Assembly: GCF_019355055.1 (NCBI RefSeq)
Contig: NZ_CP048411.1
Span: forward strand, 1,922,001-1,986,000
DNA: 64,000 nucleotides
Source: Pseudomonas sp. MTM4
GTDB taxonomy: Bacteria > Pseudomonadota > Gammaproteobacteria > Pseudomonadales > Pseudomonadaceae
Reading direction: 5' to 3'
Shown: in pieces, positions 49,846 through 57,406 of the stretch
How the letters are laid out: the number at the start of each line of letters is the position of its first letter
Numbering within the stretch: the stretch's first letter is position 1
Translations under genes and position numbers: made by a program
The notes under the pieces: generated by a model
The model's input: only the letters and a program-made list of their open reading frames with translations
The model's database searches: none
Told to the model about the DNA's origin: nothing

Positions 49846-52287
49846 ATGTCCAAGCGTCAAAGCAAAACAGGTGTCCCTCACCTGGTCTATCAAGCCAACA
49901 CCGGCTTCCAGTACTACCTCACATTCCCGAAGCACTTCGCAGCTAATCCGAAACTGCCTGCGCAAATCCGATGGTCGCTCAGCCACGACGAAGCGCTTGC
50001 ACGTGACCTCGCAAGGTATTTGAACGCCTCTTTCGAGCAGTTTCTTGCGAAGGCGACCGAGCACTACGTCGAGCTCTTTTCTGACCGCCTGCTGGCTGAC
50101 CTCCAAAGGTTTCACTTGGCGGTAACGGAAGCACTCAAATTCGCCGACCGAGTTTGGAAAGTACGCCCGTCGCCAATGAAGCTCGCGAACCAAGACCTAT
50201 CGGCCGCCCACGCTCGCATGATGAAAGAGAGTGCCGAGCGTGTGGTGCTTTATAGCCATGAGCCAGGCGGCGAAATCTTCTTCGCCCTCACGCCAACACC
50301 CGCGTTGGTAAAAGCGCTTGGGGTCGGGTTCGTACGCTTTGACTGGCCGCTCGGAACCAGCAACCAGAACGTCGCCAGCGACGCTGCCCGGTACATTTAC
50401 GCCGCCCTTGATGTGCTTGAGACTGTCCCACCCTCTCCAGGTCGGTATTCGAAAGAATCTCCTGCGTTTGCGGCGATGACGCTTTATGAATACCTGTGCC
50501 ATGCCCGCCCAGACCAGGGTCGGAATCTCATGCACATCCCCCCAGCACTACCGCAGTCTCGGCAAGCTTTGCATTTTCATCTTCAGCAAGCCAACGCGAT
50601 GCATTTGAAGCTACGCATCATCGATCGTGCGCTCTTGGTGCAGGAAGAGTCCGGGCTTTATGTGATGCTTATCGAACTCGATCCGCTGTGCATGAAAGCG
50701 CATCTGAGAGAAAAGAAAAGCTTTCGGATTGAGTTGCTCACCAGCTCGATCATCATTGCGGTCCTCATGCTGACGTATACGCTGCAGAAGGTTGATAAGG
50801 TGCTGTTGCGTTACTTTCAGGAAGACGATCACGAAGATCCTTACGCCCAGGCGATGCAGGAGATCGGTGACCTCGTTCGGCGGATGTTGAGCTCTGCTGC
50901 AACCACCGAGCCTATGCAGACGATTCCGGAGCTGAACTCACCGGCAGATGCTGTGGCACCGCCGCAGGATCCTGGCACGCTCGCGTTGCTGAATGCGCTC
51001 GGGAGCGTTCTGCCCGACTCGCAGAAAGCCAGGCTTGAAACCCTCTTTTCGCAGCCCTCTGTCAACGAACGCATCGTCTCGCCGGCGTGCGGTCCAAACG
51101 CAGGGTTAAGCCTCGCAGCTTTGGCAAAGGAATACGAAGAACGGCAAATTCGTGAAGGAGCCTGGGCTAACCCGCGGACTCGCATTACCGCAAAGGCCCG
51201 CCTGGAAGGCCTGTGCGAGCTGCTTGGCGGGCACCGGCAAGTCGAAACGCTAACTCGCGCTGAGTTCAACACGCTACGCGATCATCTGCGCAGCTATCCG
51301 AAGAACCGGCACCGCCTTCGCGCCACCCGTAACCAGCCGCTGAGTAAGATCATCAGCGACGGGAAATTTGAGCCGATCAACCCGCGCACTGCGAAAAAGT
51401 TCTTTGAGCTGGCAAGGGCGCTTGTCACCTACGCCCATGATCAAGGCCACATCACCGAAAACATCGCGGCCGGATTGGCATTCAGCACCAAAGGTGCCGA
51501 GGCCCCAAGGAAGCGCACCTATAGCCCAAGCCAGATCGAGAAACTTCTTCACGGCCCGGCCTACACACTGACCCAGCCGCCTCGCTGGCGTCTGGACGAC
51601 TACAAGTTTTGGTTGCCGCTGCTTGGCCTCTATACCGGCGCGAGGCTCAGCGAGCTGTGCCAGCTTCGGCTGGAAGACATTCGGCAGGAGCTCGGCGTTT
51701 GGATCATCAGCATCAATCGGACTGGGTCGAAGCAGCTCAAAACGTCCGACTCTGAACGGCTAGTGCCCATACATAAACAGCTGATCGAAACAGGCTTCCT
51801 TGAGTATCACCAAGCGCGCTTGGACATAGTAGAGCACGATGTAAAAGCTCCCCTTTTTGAAAATATCCGTGTCTACGGTGATCTTTCTCCTGGGCACGTT
51901 GCGAGTCGTTGGTACCTGGGCTCAAGCCAGCGCAGTCATGGCTATTTGGGGCTCTGCGGCCTTGGAGAGGAGGGCCTGACGTATCACGGCCTGCGCCACA
52001 CCTTTATTAACCAATTCCGCAGACAGAACCTGGACCTCGCGAAAGCTAAAGCACTCGTGGGTCACGCTGATAAAAGTACAACTGGCGGCTATGGCGACTG
52101 CTATCCGTCAGACGTCCTCAAGGACGAGATCGACAAAATCGATTTCGGGCTTGGCTTGGATCACATCCATTACCGGCACTATCAGGAGCTAAAAAAAGCA
52201 CAAGGTGACTTCAAAGTCGGGCGGCCGGTGGGCACGCCATTTCCGAACGTGCGAGCCCCTAAACGCCACTGGAAATCGTACGCATAA
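49846..52287 (+). CDS. tyrosine-type site-specific recombinase, long form
   Basis: An 813-residue integrase (starting at the ATG at 49846 behind AAAAGGT; upstream in-frame starts at 49792 and 49795 lack a site). The catalytic domain is at about 590-790: Arg in LYTGARLSELCQL, a basic Lys loop SKQLKTSDSERLVPIH, HxxR in YHGLRHTFINQF, His in LVGHADKSTT, and Tyr in GGYGDCY. The core DNA-binding domain precedes it (about 450-560). The remaining 450 residues at the N-terminus are unusual in length, with an arm-binding-like start (HLVYQANTGFQYYLTFP). It lies next to ssrA and probably drives integration there. Confidence 0.88.
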   Translation: MSKRQSKTGVPHLVYQANTGFQYYLTFPKHFAANPKLPAQIRWSLSHDEALARDLARYLNASFEQFLAKATEHYVELFSDRLLADLQRFHLAVTEALKFADRVWKVRPSPMKLANQDLSAAHARMMKESAERVVLYSHEPGGEIFFALTPTPALVKALGVGFVRFDWPLGTSNQNVASDAARYIYAALDVLETVPPSPGRYSKESPAFAAMTLYEYLCHARPDQGRNLMHIPPALPQSRQALHFHLQQANAMHLKLRIIDRALLVQEESGLYVMLIELDPLCMKAHLREKKSFRIELLTSSIIIAVLMLTYTLQKVDKVLLRYFQEDDHEDPYAQAMQEIGDLVRRMLSSAATTEPMQTIPELNSPADAVAPPQDPGTLALLNALGSVLPDSQKARLETLFSQPSVNERIVSPACGPNAGLSLAALAKEYEERQIREGAWANPRTRITAKARLEGLCELLGGHRQVETLTRAEFNTLRDHLRSYPKNRHRLRATRNQPLSKIISDGKFEPINPRTAKKFFELARALVTYAHDQGHITENIAAGLAFSTKGAEAPRKRTYSPSQIEKLLHGPAYTLTQPPRWRLDDYKFWLPLLGLYTGARLSELCQLRLEDIRQELGVWIISINRTGSKQLKTSDSERLVPIHKQLIETGFLEYHQARLDIVEHDVKAPLFENIRVYGDLSPGHVASRWYLGSSQRSHGYLGLCGLGEEGLTYHGLRHTFINQFRRQNLDLAKAKALVGHADKSTTGGYGDCYPSDVLKDEIDKIDFGLGLDHIHYRHYQELKKAQGDFKVGRPVGTPFPNVRAPKRHWKSYA

Positions 52288-52303
52288 GGCCTAGCCAAAC
52301 AGA

Positions 52304-52332
52304 GGCGGGAGCCCTGCTCCTGCCCTTTTTAC
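52304..52332 (+). terminator. terminator after the first recombinase gene
   Basis: GGCGGGAG and CTCCTGCC pair (one G:U) around CCCTG, followed by CTTTTTAC. It isolates the second recombinase gene, which has its own promoter. Confidence 0.75.
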
Positions 52333-52343
52333 ACATCCCTTAA

Positions 52344-52364
52344 TTATTGACAAAGTGTCAATAA
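52344..52364. promoter_or_regulatory. 9-bp perfect dyad upstream of the second recombinase gene
   Basis: TTATTGACA and TGTCAATAA flank AAG. The dyad lies about 90 bases upstream of the start and 34 bases upstream of the -35 box of the likely promoter. A repressor or excisionase site is plausible; the protein is unknown. Confidence 0.5.
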
Positions 52365-52397
52365 AAGCTATCGAAGGTGCCTTTCCAATAGATTATC

Positions 52398-52426
52398 TTG
52401 ACTGTTCATTTATACAGTAATAATCT
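52398..52426 (+). promoter_or_regulatory. sigma-70 promoter with embedded LexA box, second recombinase gene
   Basis: TTGACT (52398-52403), a 17-base spacer and TAATCT (52421-52426) form a good promoter. CTGTTCATTTATACAG (52402-52417) fills most of the spacer and is CTG-N10-CAG, with 13 of 16 positions as in CTGTATATATATACAG. LexA bound there would block the polymerase. Confidence 0.75.
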
Positions 52427-52430
52427 CAAG

Positions 52431-52447
52431 CCTCACCCACCGTGAGG
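52431..52447 (+). promoter_or_regulatory. hairpin covering the second recombinase ribosome-binding site
   Basis: CCTCAC (52431-52436) pairs with GTGAGG (52442-52447); the GAGG is the Shine-Dalgarno five bases before the ATG at 52453. The fold could limit translation. Confidence 0.5.
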
Positions 52448-52452
52448 TATAT

Positions 52453-53712
52453 ATGAATGTAACGTCCCCTATCTCCATTCCTTTTTATAAGGGTCTGAGC
52501 CTGATCGTAGAGCCTGGCCATGAAGAGCACTTGCGAATCGCCTTGGCGAACATCTCCGCGGTAACGGACGCGATAAACCGCTTCCACTCTTCACCGTTAC
52601 TTACCGAGTTCATGGACACTACGCTGTCCCGCTTCCTGCGAGAAAACACTTACGCAGGAAAGTCCGAGCATATGCTGCGGGCTCGAATGGAAAAGCTGAA
52701 GGTCATCCTGACCCGAGATAACCCTACACGCCGAGTCGCTGAGCTTGATCGAGCTGATGTGCAGCGTCTAAAGGATCAGCTGCCATTGTTACTGAAGCAG
52801 AACTCGGCTTCGGGAAGTAAAGGCGCAAACCTCACGACCTATTACCAGCTGTTCAATCGCATGCTGGACGAGGCGCTGGAGAGCAAGCTGATTACCGATG
52901 CGATCAAGGTTGCTACTTGCAGTACAAAACAGGCCGAGGTCACCAAGCCATTTCTAGATAGCAACCTGATTCAGATGCTCGCCGGCTGGCCTTACCAAAA
53001 GTACCTGGCAGGCACACTGCCCAAGGTCTACCAGGACGCCAAACCGTATCGGTTCTGGTTGCTTCCTCTCGGGCTCTACACCGGCGCGCGGCTCAATGAA
53101 CTCTGCCAGCTTCGTGTGCATGATGTGATCCGGGATCTCCACGGCGTAGAACTCATCGACATAAACGATAACGGGTACAACAAGTCGCTGAAAACGGGCT
53201 CATCGGCACGGCAGATTCCGATCTGCACGAAGCTTGTGGAGATGGGTTTTATAAATTTCGTAGAGGAACGACGTCAGGCCGATGGCAACGATGCATTGCT
53301 TTTCGGCGAGCTGAGCTTCGATCCGAAGCACCTATACTCCCGCGATCCGAGTCGCTTTTTCTGCGGGCCATGTACGGGAACAGGCTATATTGGCCAGCAT
53401 TGCCCACCGGCGGTTAATGGCGGGCTGAATTTTAAAAGTCTCCGTCGCTCGTTTGCCGTGCGACTGGAACGGTCAGGCATATCTCCATCCACGATCGCCC
53501 ATCTGCTGGGCCATGAGGGCGGTGCTCCGGAGGTCACAGCAGACCACTACTTGGAAAAGCCGCTGAGTTTGAGATTACTGGAGCAGATGGAACGCGGCCT
53601 GACTTACAACATCCAGACCGACGAGATTCGCTGGGAGCATTTTAAAAAGCTGCTCAATAGCCAAGCGGGACGCGGAAAGCGCGGGAGGAAAAGTAAGCTG
53701 CAGCTTCACTAA
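52453..53712 (+). CDS. tyrosine-type site-specific recombinase, short form
   Basis: A 419-residue integrase, distantly paralogous to the preceding gene: both have GLYTGARLxELCQLRxxD. A SAM-like core-binding domain lies at about 50-150 (FLRENTYAGKSEHMLRARMEKLKVIL). The catalytic domain holds Arg in TGARLNELC, Lys in NKSLKTGSSARQIPI, Arg in KSLRRSFAVRL, His in LLGHEGG and Tyr in TADHYLEKP. The first residue of the HxxR box is Lys instead of His. The tail is basic (GRGKRGRKSKLQ). It has its own SOS-type promoter and ends in a strong terminator. Confidence 0.88.
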   Translation: MNVTSPISIPFYKGLSLIVEPGHEEHLRIALANISAVTDAINRFHSSPLLTEFMDTTLSRFLRENTYAGKSEHMLRARMEKLKVILTRDNPTRRVAELDRADVQRLKDQLPLLLKQNSASGSKGANLTTYYQLFNRMLDEALESKLITDAIKVATCSTKQAEVTKPFLDSNLIQMLAGWPYQKYLAGTLPKVYQDAKPYRFWLLPLGLYTGARLNELCQLRVHDVIRDLHGVELIDINDNGYNKSLKTGSSARQIPICTKLVEMGFINFVEERRQADGNDALLFGELSFDPKHLYSRDPSRFFCGPCTGTGYIGQHCPPAVNGGLNFKSLRRSFAVRLERSGISPSTIAHLLGHEGGAPEVTADHYLEKPLSLRLLEQMERGLTYNIQTDEIRWEHFKKLLNSQAGRGKRGRKSKLQLH

Positions 53713-53766
53713 TGCATAGAGCGGGAACGATCATCGCTTGGAGATGATTATGAGACAGGATGAATA

Positions 53767-53795
53767 AAAGGCCGCAGCCAATCTGCGGCCTTTTT
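53767..53795 (+). terminator. terminator after the second recombinase gene
   Basis: AAAGGCCGCAG (53767-53777) pairs with CTGCGGCCTTT (53783-53793) around CCAAT, followed by a T run. Confidence 0.93.
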
Positions 53796-54180
53796 CGTTC
53801 TGAACACAACAGGAAAGAAACCGAATTTTCACGCAACTCCGGGCATCGCTTGCGGCGACGGTTGGCACGCCCTATCGCTGAGCACAGTCCACCATCGAAG
53901 AACTTGCATCCGCTGCGACGAGAATTCCGTGACAGTCGGCTGCTGCCACACAAATTTCAGTTGAAGCGTGGGCGCTTTGGCATCAGACCGGACACCGCTT
54001 CATAACGCCACTGTGACAGACACACGGCACGGTCACCCGGCGCATCGACACTCACTAACTGCCGCAAGCCCTACGAGTGACACGGCGAGACTGCAGCACT
54101 CGAGTCATGTGACATGGCGGTCGTAAGACAAGTGTGCCGCAGTGATCGGGCTTATGATTGAGGCCGGGGCGGCAGCGCCC
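53796..54180. other. noncoding stretch downstream of the recombinases
   Basis: No frame here looks like a protein and no RNA family is recognised. It leads directly into the palindrome array. The 7-base TCCACCA at 53888-53894 is too short to be called a copy of the ssrA end. Confidence 0.4.
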
Positions 54181-54461
54181 GCGAATGGCGCAGCTCACGT
54201 CTGTGCACAATCGCCATTTCGGCCAGGCAACGCCTGGCGGCTATGATTTGACAACAAAATTGCGGGGGCATACTTGAAGCAGCGAAGCGTTCCTTCAAGT
54301 ATGCCCCCGCGCCCCATACTTGAAACCTTCAAGTATGGGGCAGTTGAGCATTTTGGGCGTTTGCAGGTAAGCGAAACGAATGTGGAGCGAGACCGAGCAA
54401 TAAGACCAAAATGATCAACTGCCTTCGCGAAGCGGCTGCCATTGTTGTCAAAAAAGGCAGC
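54181..54461. repeat. nested palindrome array in the ssrA-linked accessory region
   Basis: At least five inverted repeats in 280 bases. Outer arms TTTGACAACAA (54247-54257) and TTGTTGTCAAA (54442-54452). A perfect 18-bp hairpin, GCGGGGGCATACTTGAAG (54262-54279) with 54293-54310. Next, a perfect 14-bp hairpin, GCCCCATACTTGAA (54311-54324) with 54328-54341. Then GCAGTTGAGCATTTTGG (54340-54356) with 54406-54422, 16 of 17 matching. CTTCGCGAAG lies at 54423-54432 and GCCAGGC/GCCTGGC at 54222-54238. CATACTTGAA occurs in four alternating copies. No coding frame through it is convincing. Confidence 0.8.
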
Positions 54462-54806
54462 TTTCTTCATTTGCCGCAGGTAAATGGCTAGCTCCAATTT
54501 CGATGCTATGCATGGCTACCTCTGCTAAAGCAGAAGAAGCCTGCTCACGTCCGCTTCCTCTACGGGATGCGCGACGTTTCTATGCAACGGCCGCCGCTTG
54601 GTCACCTCCCATTTTGCTAACCCACCACTTCATATGTCAGGAAGTACGCACCTCTCTGGCTGACAAACACTCCGCAGCGCCATCCCTGTACCAGCCTTCT
54701 CGATGACTGAATTACTCACGAAATCGGTCGGTCCTTAGTTTTCTCCCTCCGTGCCCAAGCGGTAGACTGAGACACACAAAGCAGTTTCGTTCTCCGAAGG
54801 TTACCC
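54462..54806. other. gap between palindrome array and mvaT-like fragment
   Basis: No gene recognised. The last 80 bases, before the ATG at 54807, may be the original promoter region of the mvaT/mvaU-like gene; GAAGGT lies about nine bases before the ATG. Confidence 0.4.
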
Positions 54807-54974
54807 ATGTCCAAACTCGCCGAATTCAAAGCTCTAGAAGCCCAGCTCGCAGCCCAGCTCAAGCAGCTTGATGCTCTTAAGAATGACGACTGGTCCCGTC
54901 AGCATCAAGGTACGAGGCATTGTAAAAATCAAACTCCTGAACCGGGGGAAAGCGAGAAAGCCTATCTGGACTGA
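54807..54974 (+). pseudogene. MvaT/MvaU-like (H-NS family) N-terminal fragment
   Basis: The frame opens MSKLAEFKALEAQLAAQL, continuing KQLDALKNDD: the N-terminal dimerisation helix of Pseudomonas MvaT/MvaU xenogeneic silencers. After residue 28 (base 54890) it switches to unrelated residues (WSRQHQGTRH...) and stops at codon 56, lacking the rest of the coiled coil and the AT-hook-like DNA-binding domain. The unrelated part is antisense to the OLD-family fragment, so a rearrangement joined the two genes near 54890. A working copy is presumably elsewhere in the genome. If expressed, a bare dimerisation fragment could interfere with full-length silencers; this is speculation. Confidence 0.75.
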
Positions 54975-55110
54975 GCACAAGGTCTAAAGCCTCGCAAATC
55001 GTGCTCTTCCCGACGTTGTTGCCCCCTACCAGCAGGGTATGTCCGTCAAACGTAAGATCCGCTGACTTCACACCCCGAAAATTCTCAATCTTCAGATTGA
55101 TAATGCGCAC
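54877..55110 (-). pseudogene. OLD-family ATPase/nuclease N-terminal fragment
   Basis: A GTG at 55110 behind AAGGATCTGCGAAA begins MRIINLKIENFRGVKSADLTF, then LLVGGNNVGKSTICEALDLVLSPDRL, the Walker A of OLD (overcoming lysogenization defect) and related AAA ATPases. It reaches EFDFYNASYLDADGTS and then runs into the mvaT-like fragment (RHS, stop). About 75 residues of a normally 500-700-residue protein remain; the signature, Walker B and Toprim nuclease are missing. OLD-type nucleases act in phage defence, so this is likely the remnant of a defence gene carried by the island. Confidence 0.78.
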
Positions 55111-55271
55111 TTTCGCAGATCCTTATGCTGGCTCGACGCCGCAGCTTGGCTCAACCAGCCAAACCTGCCCAGCCATAGTAGAAATGAATCGCTCCAGTTT
55201 TCCTAGATACCAGATGACCGCTGTTGGCTGGAAGGTGCCTCTCGCCGATGACCGCTAGCCAAAAGCTGCCC

Positions 55272-55377
55272 TTCACATTTTTTGTTGTAGGAGCGAGCTT
55301 GCTCGCGAAAAGCTTTATCGCCTTATTCGCGAGCGAGCAAAGGCTTGGCGTCCCCCTCGCTCCTAAAAAAATGTGAT
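55272..55377. repeat. REPIN-like hairpin (paired Pseudomonas REP sequences)
   Basis: GTAGGAGCGAGCTTGCTCGC (from 55287) is a classic Pseudomonas REP. The inverted partner TTCGCGAGCGAGC (from 55326) with CCCCTCGCTCCTA ending near 55365 is less perfect. Outer arms TCACATTTTTT and AAAAAAATGTGA close the hairpin. It lies just before the Mrp gene. Mobilised by RAYT transposases encoded elsewhere. Confidence 0.78.
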
Positions 55378-55413
55378 TGAGAGGACACTTCACCGTCCGC
55401 ACGGGAGCTCACC

Positions 55414-56523
55414 ATGACACTTCACCGCTTTGCGACATTCAGCATCCATTTAACACAGCAGGCCGAACATGCCCTGTCCCAATGGATTGAACCCTGCCTC
55501 GGTTGCGACCTAATCAGTGCAGGAGCCATACGCGAGCTACGCAGCGACGGGACGCACCTGCACCTGCACCTGCATAACGAGCTGGGCTTTCCGGCAGAAG
55601 GCTACCGTGAGTCACTGAGCCGGGCGGTGAAGGCTCTGCTTCTGGCCCATACCAATGCGGCTTCGGTGGAGATAGAAATCGAATGGGCTGTCAGCGCGGC
55701 CTCGATCACCCGCCAGACCCTCCCGGGCGTCAAACACATGATCGCGGTCGCCTCGGGCAAGGGCGGCGTGGGCAAATCCACCACCGCGGTCAATCTGGCG
55801 CTGGCCCTGGCTGCCGACGGCGCCCGCGTCGGCATGCTCGATGCAGACCTCTATGGGCCCAGCCAACCGCGGCTACTGGGTCTTAGCGGTCTACCAGATA
55901 CTCGCGACGGAAAGTTGCAACCCATGATCGGCCACGGTGTGCAATGCATGTCGATCGGCTTTCTCGTCGATGAGGAGTCGCCGGTCATCTGGCGAGGTCC
56001 GATGATCACCCAGGCATTGACCCGCCTGCTGCAGGAAACCCACTGGGAGAATCTCGACTACCTCATCGTCGACCTGCCGCCGGGCACCGGCGACATCCAT
56101 CTGACCCTGGCGCAGCGGATGCCGGTATCCGCCGCGCTGATTGTTATTACGCCGCAGGACTTGGCGCTGTTGGATGCTCGCAAGGGGCTGCGCATGTTCG
56201 AGAAAGTCAACGTGCCGGTGCTCGGGATCATCGAGAACATGAGCCTGCATGTCTGCAGCGAGTGCGGTCATGAAGAGCACATCTTCGGCAGCGGTGGGGC
56301 ACAACGCATGGCCGACCAGTACGGTAGCGAGCTACTTGGTGAATTGCCGCTGGATATGCGTATTCGCGTGGGCGCAGACGACGGCGTGCCGGTTGTCATC
56401 GCGGAACCGACGGCGACTCTGGCACGGACGTACCAGACGATCGCTCGGCGGGCGGCAGCACGGTTGTCGCTACGAGCGCAGCATGCGGCATCTACCGTAT
56501 TGCCAGCAGTGATTGAAGCCTGA
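55414..56523 (+). CDS. Mrp/ApbC family iron-sulfur carrier ATPase
   Basis: Binds and transfers Fe-S clusters to apoproteins. The 369 residues consist of an N-terminal MIP18/DUF59-like domain (about 1-95) and a P-loop NTPase: IAVASGKGGVGKSTTAVNLALAL (deviant Walker A, about 110-132), MLDADLYGPSQPRLLG, VDLPPGTGDIHLTL and the CxxC cluster ligand CSECGHEEHIFG (about 274-285). GGGAG precedes the ATG. Pseudomonads usually carry apbC next to metG; the different neighbourhood here suggests a second copy or a moved one. Confidence 0.9.
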   Translation: MTLHRFATFSIHLTQQAEHALSQWIEPCLGCDLISAGAIRELRSDGTHLHLHLHNELGFPAEGYRESLSRAVKALLLAHTNAASVEIEIEWAVSAASITRQTLPGVKHMIAVASGKGGVGKSTTAVNLALALAADGARVGMLDADLYGPSQPRLLGLSGLPDTRDGKLQPMIGHGVQCMSIGFLVDEESPVIWRGPMITQALTRLLQETHWENLDYLIVDLPPGTGDIHLTLAQRMPVSAALIVITPQDLALLDARKGLRMFEKVNVPVLGIIENMSLHVCSECGHEEHIFGSGGAQRMADQYGSELLGELPLDMRIRVGADDGVPVVIAEPTATLARTYQTIARRAAARLSLRAQHAASTVLPAVIEA

Positions 56524-56647
56524 CGAACAGTTTCAAAATGGTATCGCTGGACCGTTCCGAAGCAACGGCGTTAATGCCACCGCACCGCGCTGCAGCGAGC
56601 AGCTGTCGGATTGAAAACATGGCGCACAAGTCTTCGGATGGATCAGC

Positions 56648-57406
56648 TCAGCCGAAGATCGCCTCGAGGTCCGCCTCCGAGTCCTCGGGAAGCGAAAGAT
56701 CCAGCGTAGCCTCAACGTGATTAAGATGGCTGAGCATCAATGCAATAGCTCTATCGGGATTACCCTCTTCCATCGCTGCAATGATGTCGGAGTGCTCATG
56801 GTTGGGACAGGCCGGAACGTTGGGTGAGTCGTAGAGCAAAATTATCAAGCATGTCAGGGACGCCAGTTCACGCATTAGCCTGATCAATGGCGGACTACCA
56901 ACCATTTGGGCGATCAGCGTATGAAATTCCCCGGATAAGCGAATTACTGCCCGCTTGTCGCCATCCTCACGGGCGGCCCGTTCCAGGGCCACATGGTCAT
57001 ACAGACGTTTGAATGCACCGCCGTCAGCCTTGGCAACCAACGTACGAATCAGAGCGGGCTCAAGAATGCGGCGCGCTTCAAAAACGTGTCTGGCCTCCTC
57101 AACGGAGGGGCTAGCAACGTAAGCCCCACGGTTGGGGATGGTAATAACTACCCCCTCATAAGCGAGTCGCGCCAGTACTTCGCGTACGCGTGTGCGATTC
57201 ACCTCGAAAACGCGCGCAAGCTTTTCCTCAACCAATTTAGTACCCGGCATTAAACGGTGTTCCATCACCGCATTAAGGATGCGTTCGTAAATGCTATCTC
57301 GCTTATCTGCAGTACCAAGAATCTGGCCCGTGCTACGAGCTTTGCGAGGGCCTGTCGGCGAGCTTCCTTCGTTAAGCACGAAAAATTCCTCAGTAATAAG
57401 TGCCAT
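56648..57406 (-). CDS. GntR/FCD family transcriptional regulator
   Basis: A 252-residue regulator from the ATG at 57406; a TTG ten codons earlier is possible, and neither has a clear Shine-Dalgarno. The winged helix is at about 35-100 (ERILNAVMEHRLMPGTKLVEEKLARVFEVNRTRVREVLARLAYEGVV), and the FCD domain at about 110-235 has ARHVFEARRILEPALIRTL, FHTLIAQMVGSP and the final NHEHSDIIAAMEEGNPDRAIALMLSHL with metal-binding histidines. It is divergent from the importer operon, which it most likely controls; the inducer is unknown. Confidence 0.9.
   Translation of the reverse strand: MALITEEFFVLNEGSSPTGPRKARSTGQILGTADKRDSIYERILNAVMEHRLMPGTKLVEEKLARVFEVNRTRVREVLARLAYEGVVITIPNRGAYVASPSVEEARHVFEARRILEPALIRTLVAKADGGAFKRLYDHVALERAAREDGDKRAVIRLSGEFHTLIAQMVGSPPLIRLMRELASLTCLIILLYDSPNVPACPNHEHSDIIAAMEEGNPDRAIALMLSHLNHVEATLDLSLPEDSEADLEAIFG

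Noticed and set aside
53888..53894. TCCACCA as second copy of the ssrA attachment site
   Set aside because: Only seven bases match the ssrA end and the flanks differ; expected by chance.
54340..54422. Integron attC site
   Set aside because: The 17-bp arms begin GTTGAGC and end ATCAAC, the wrong orientation for the RYYYAAC...GTTRRRY layout, and no intI is present.
54181..54461. Retron msr-msd RNA
   Set aside because: Long hairpins prompted the idea, but no reverse transcriptase is encoded nearby and there is no recognisable branching G context.
54195..54497. 100-codon minus-strand frame across the palindrome array
   Set aside because: The residues are dictated by the palindrome arms; no family resemblance or good ribosome-binding site.
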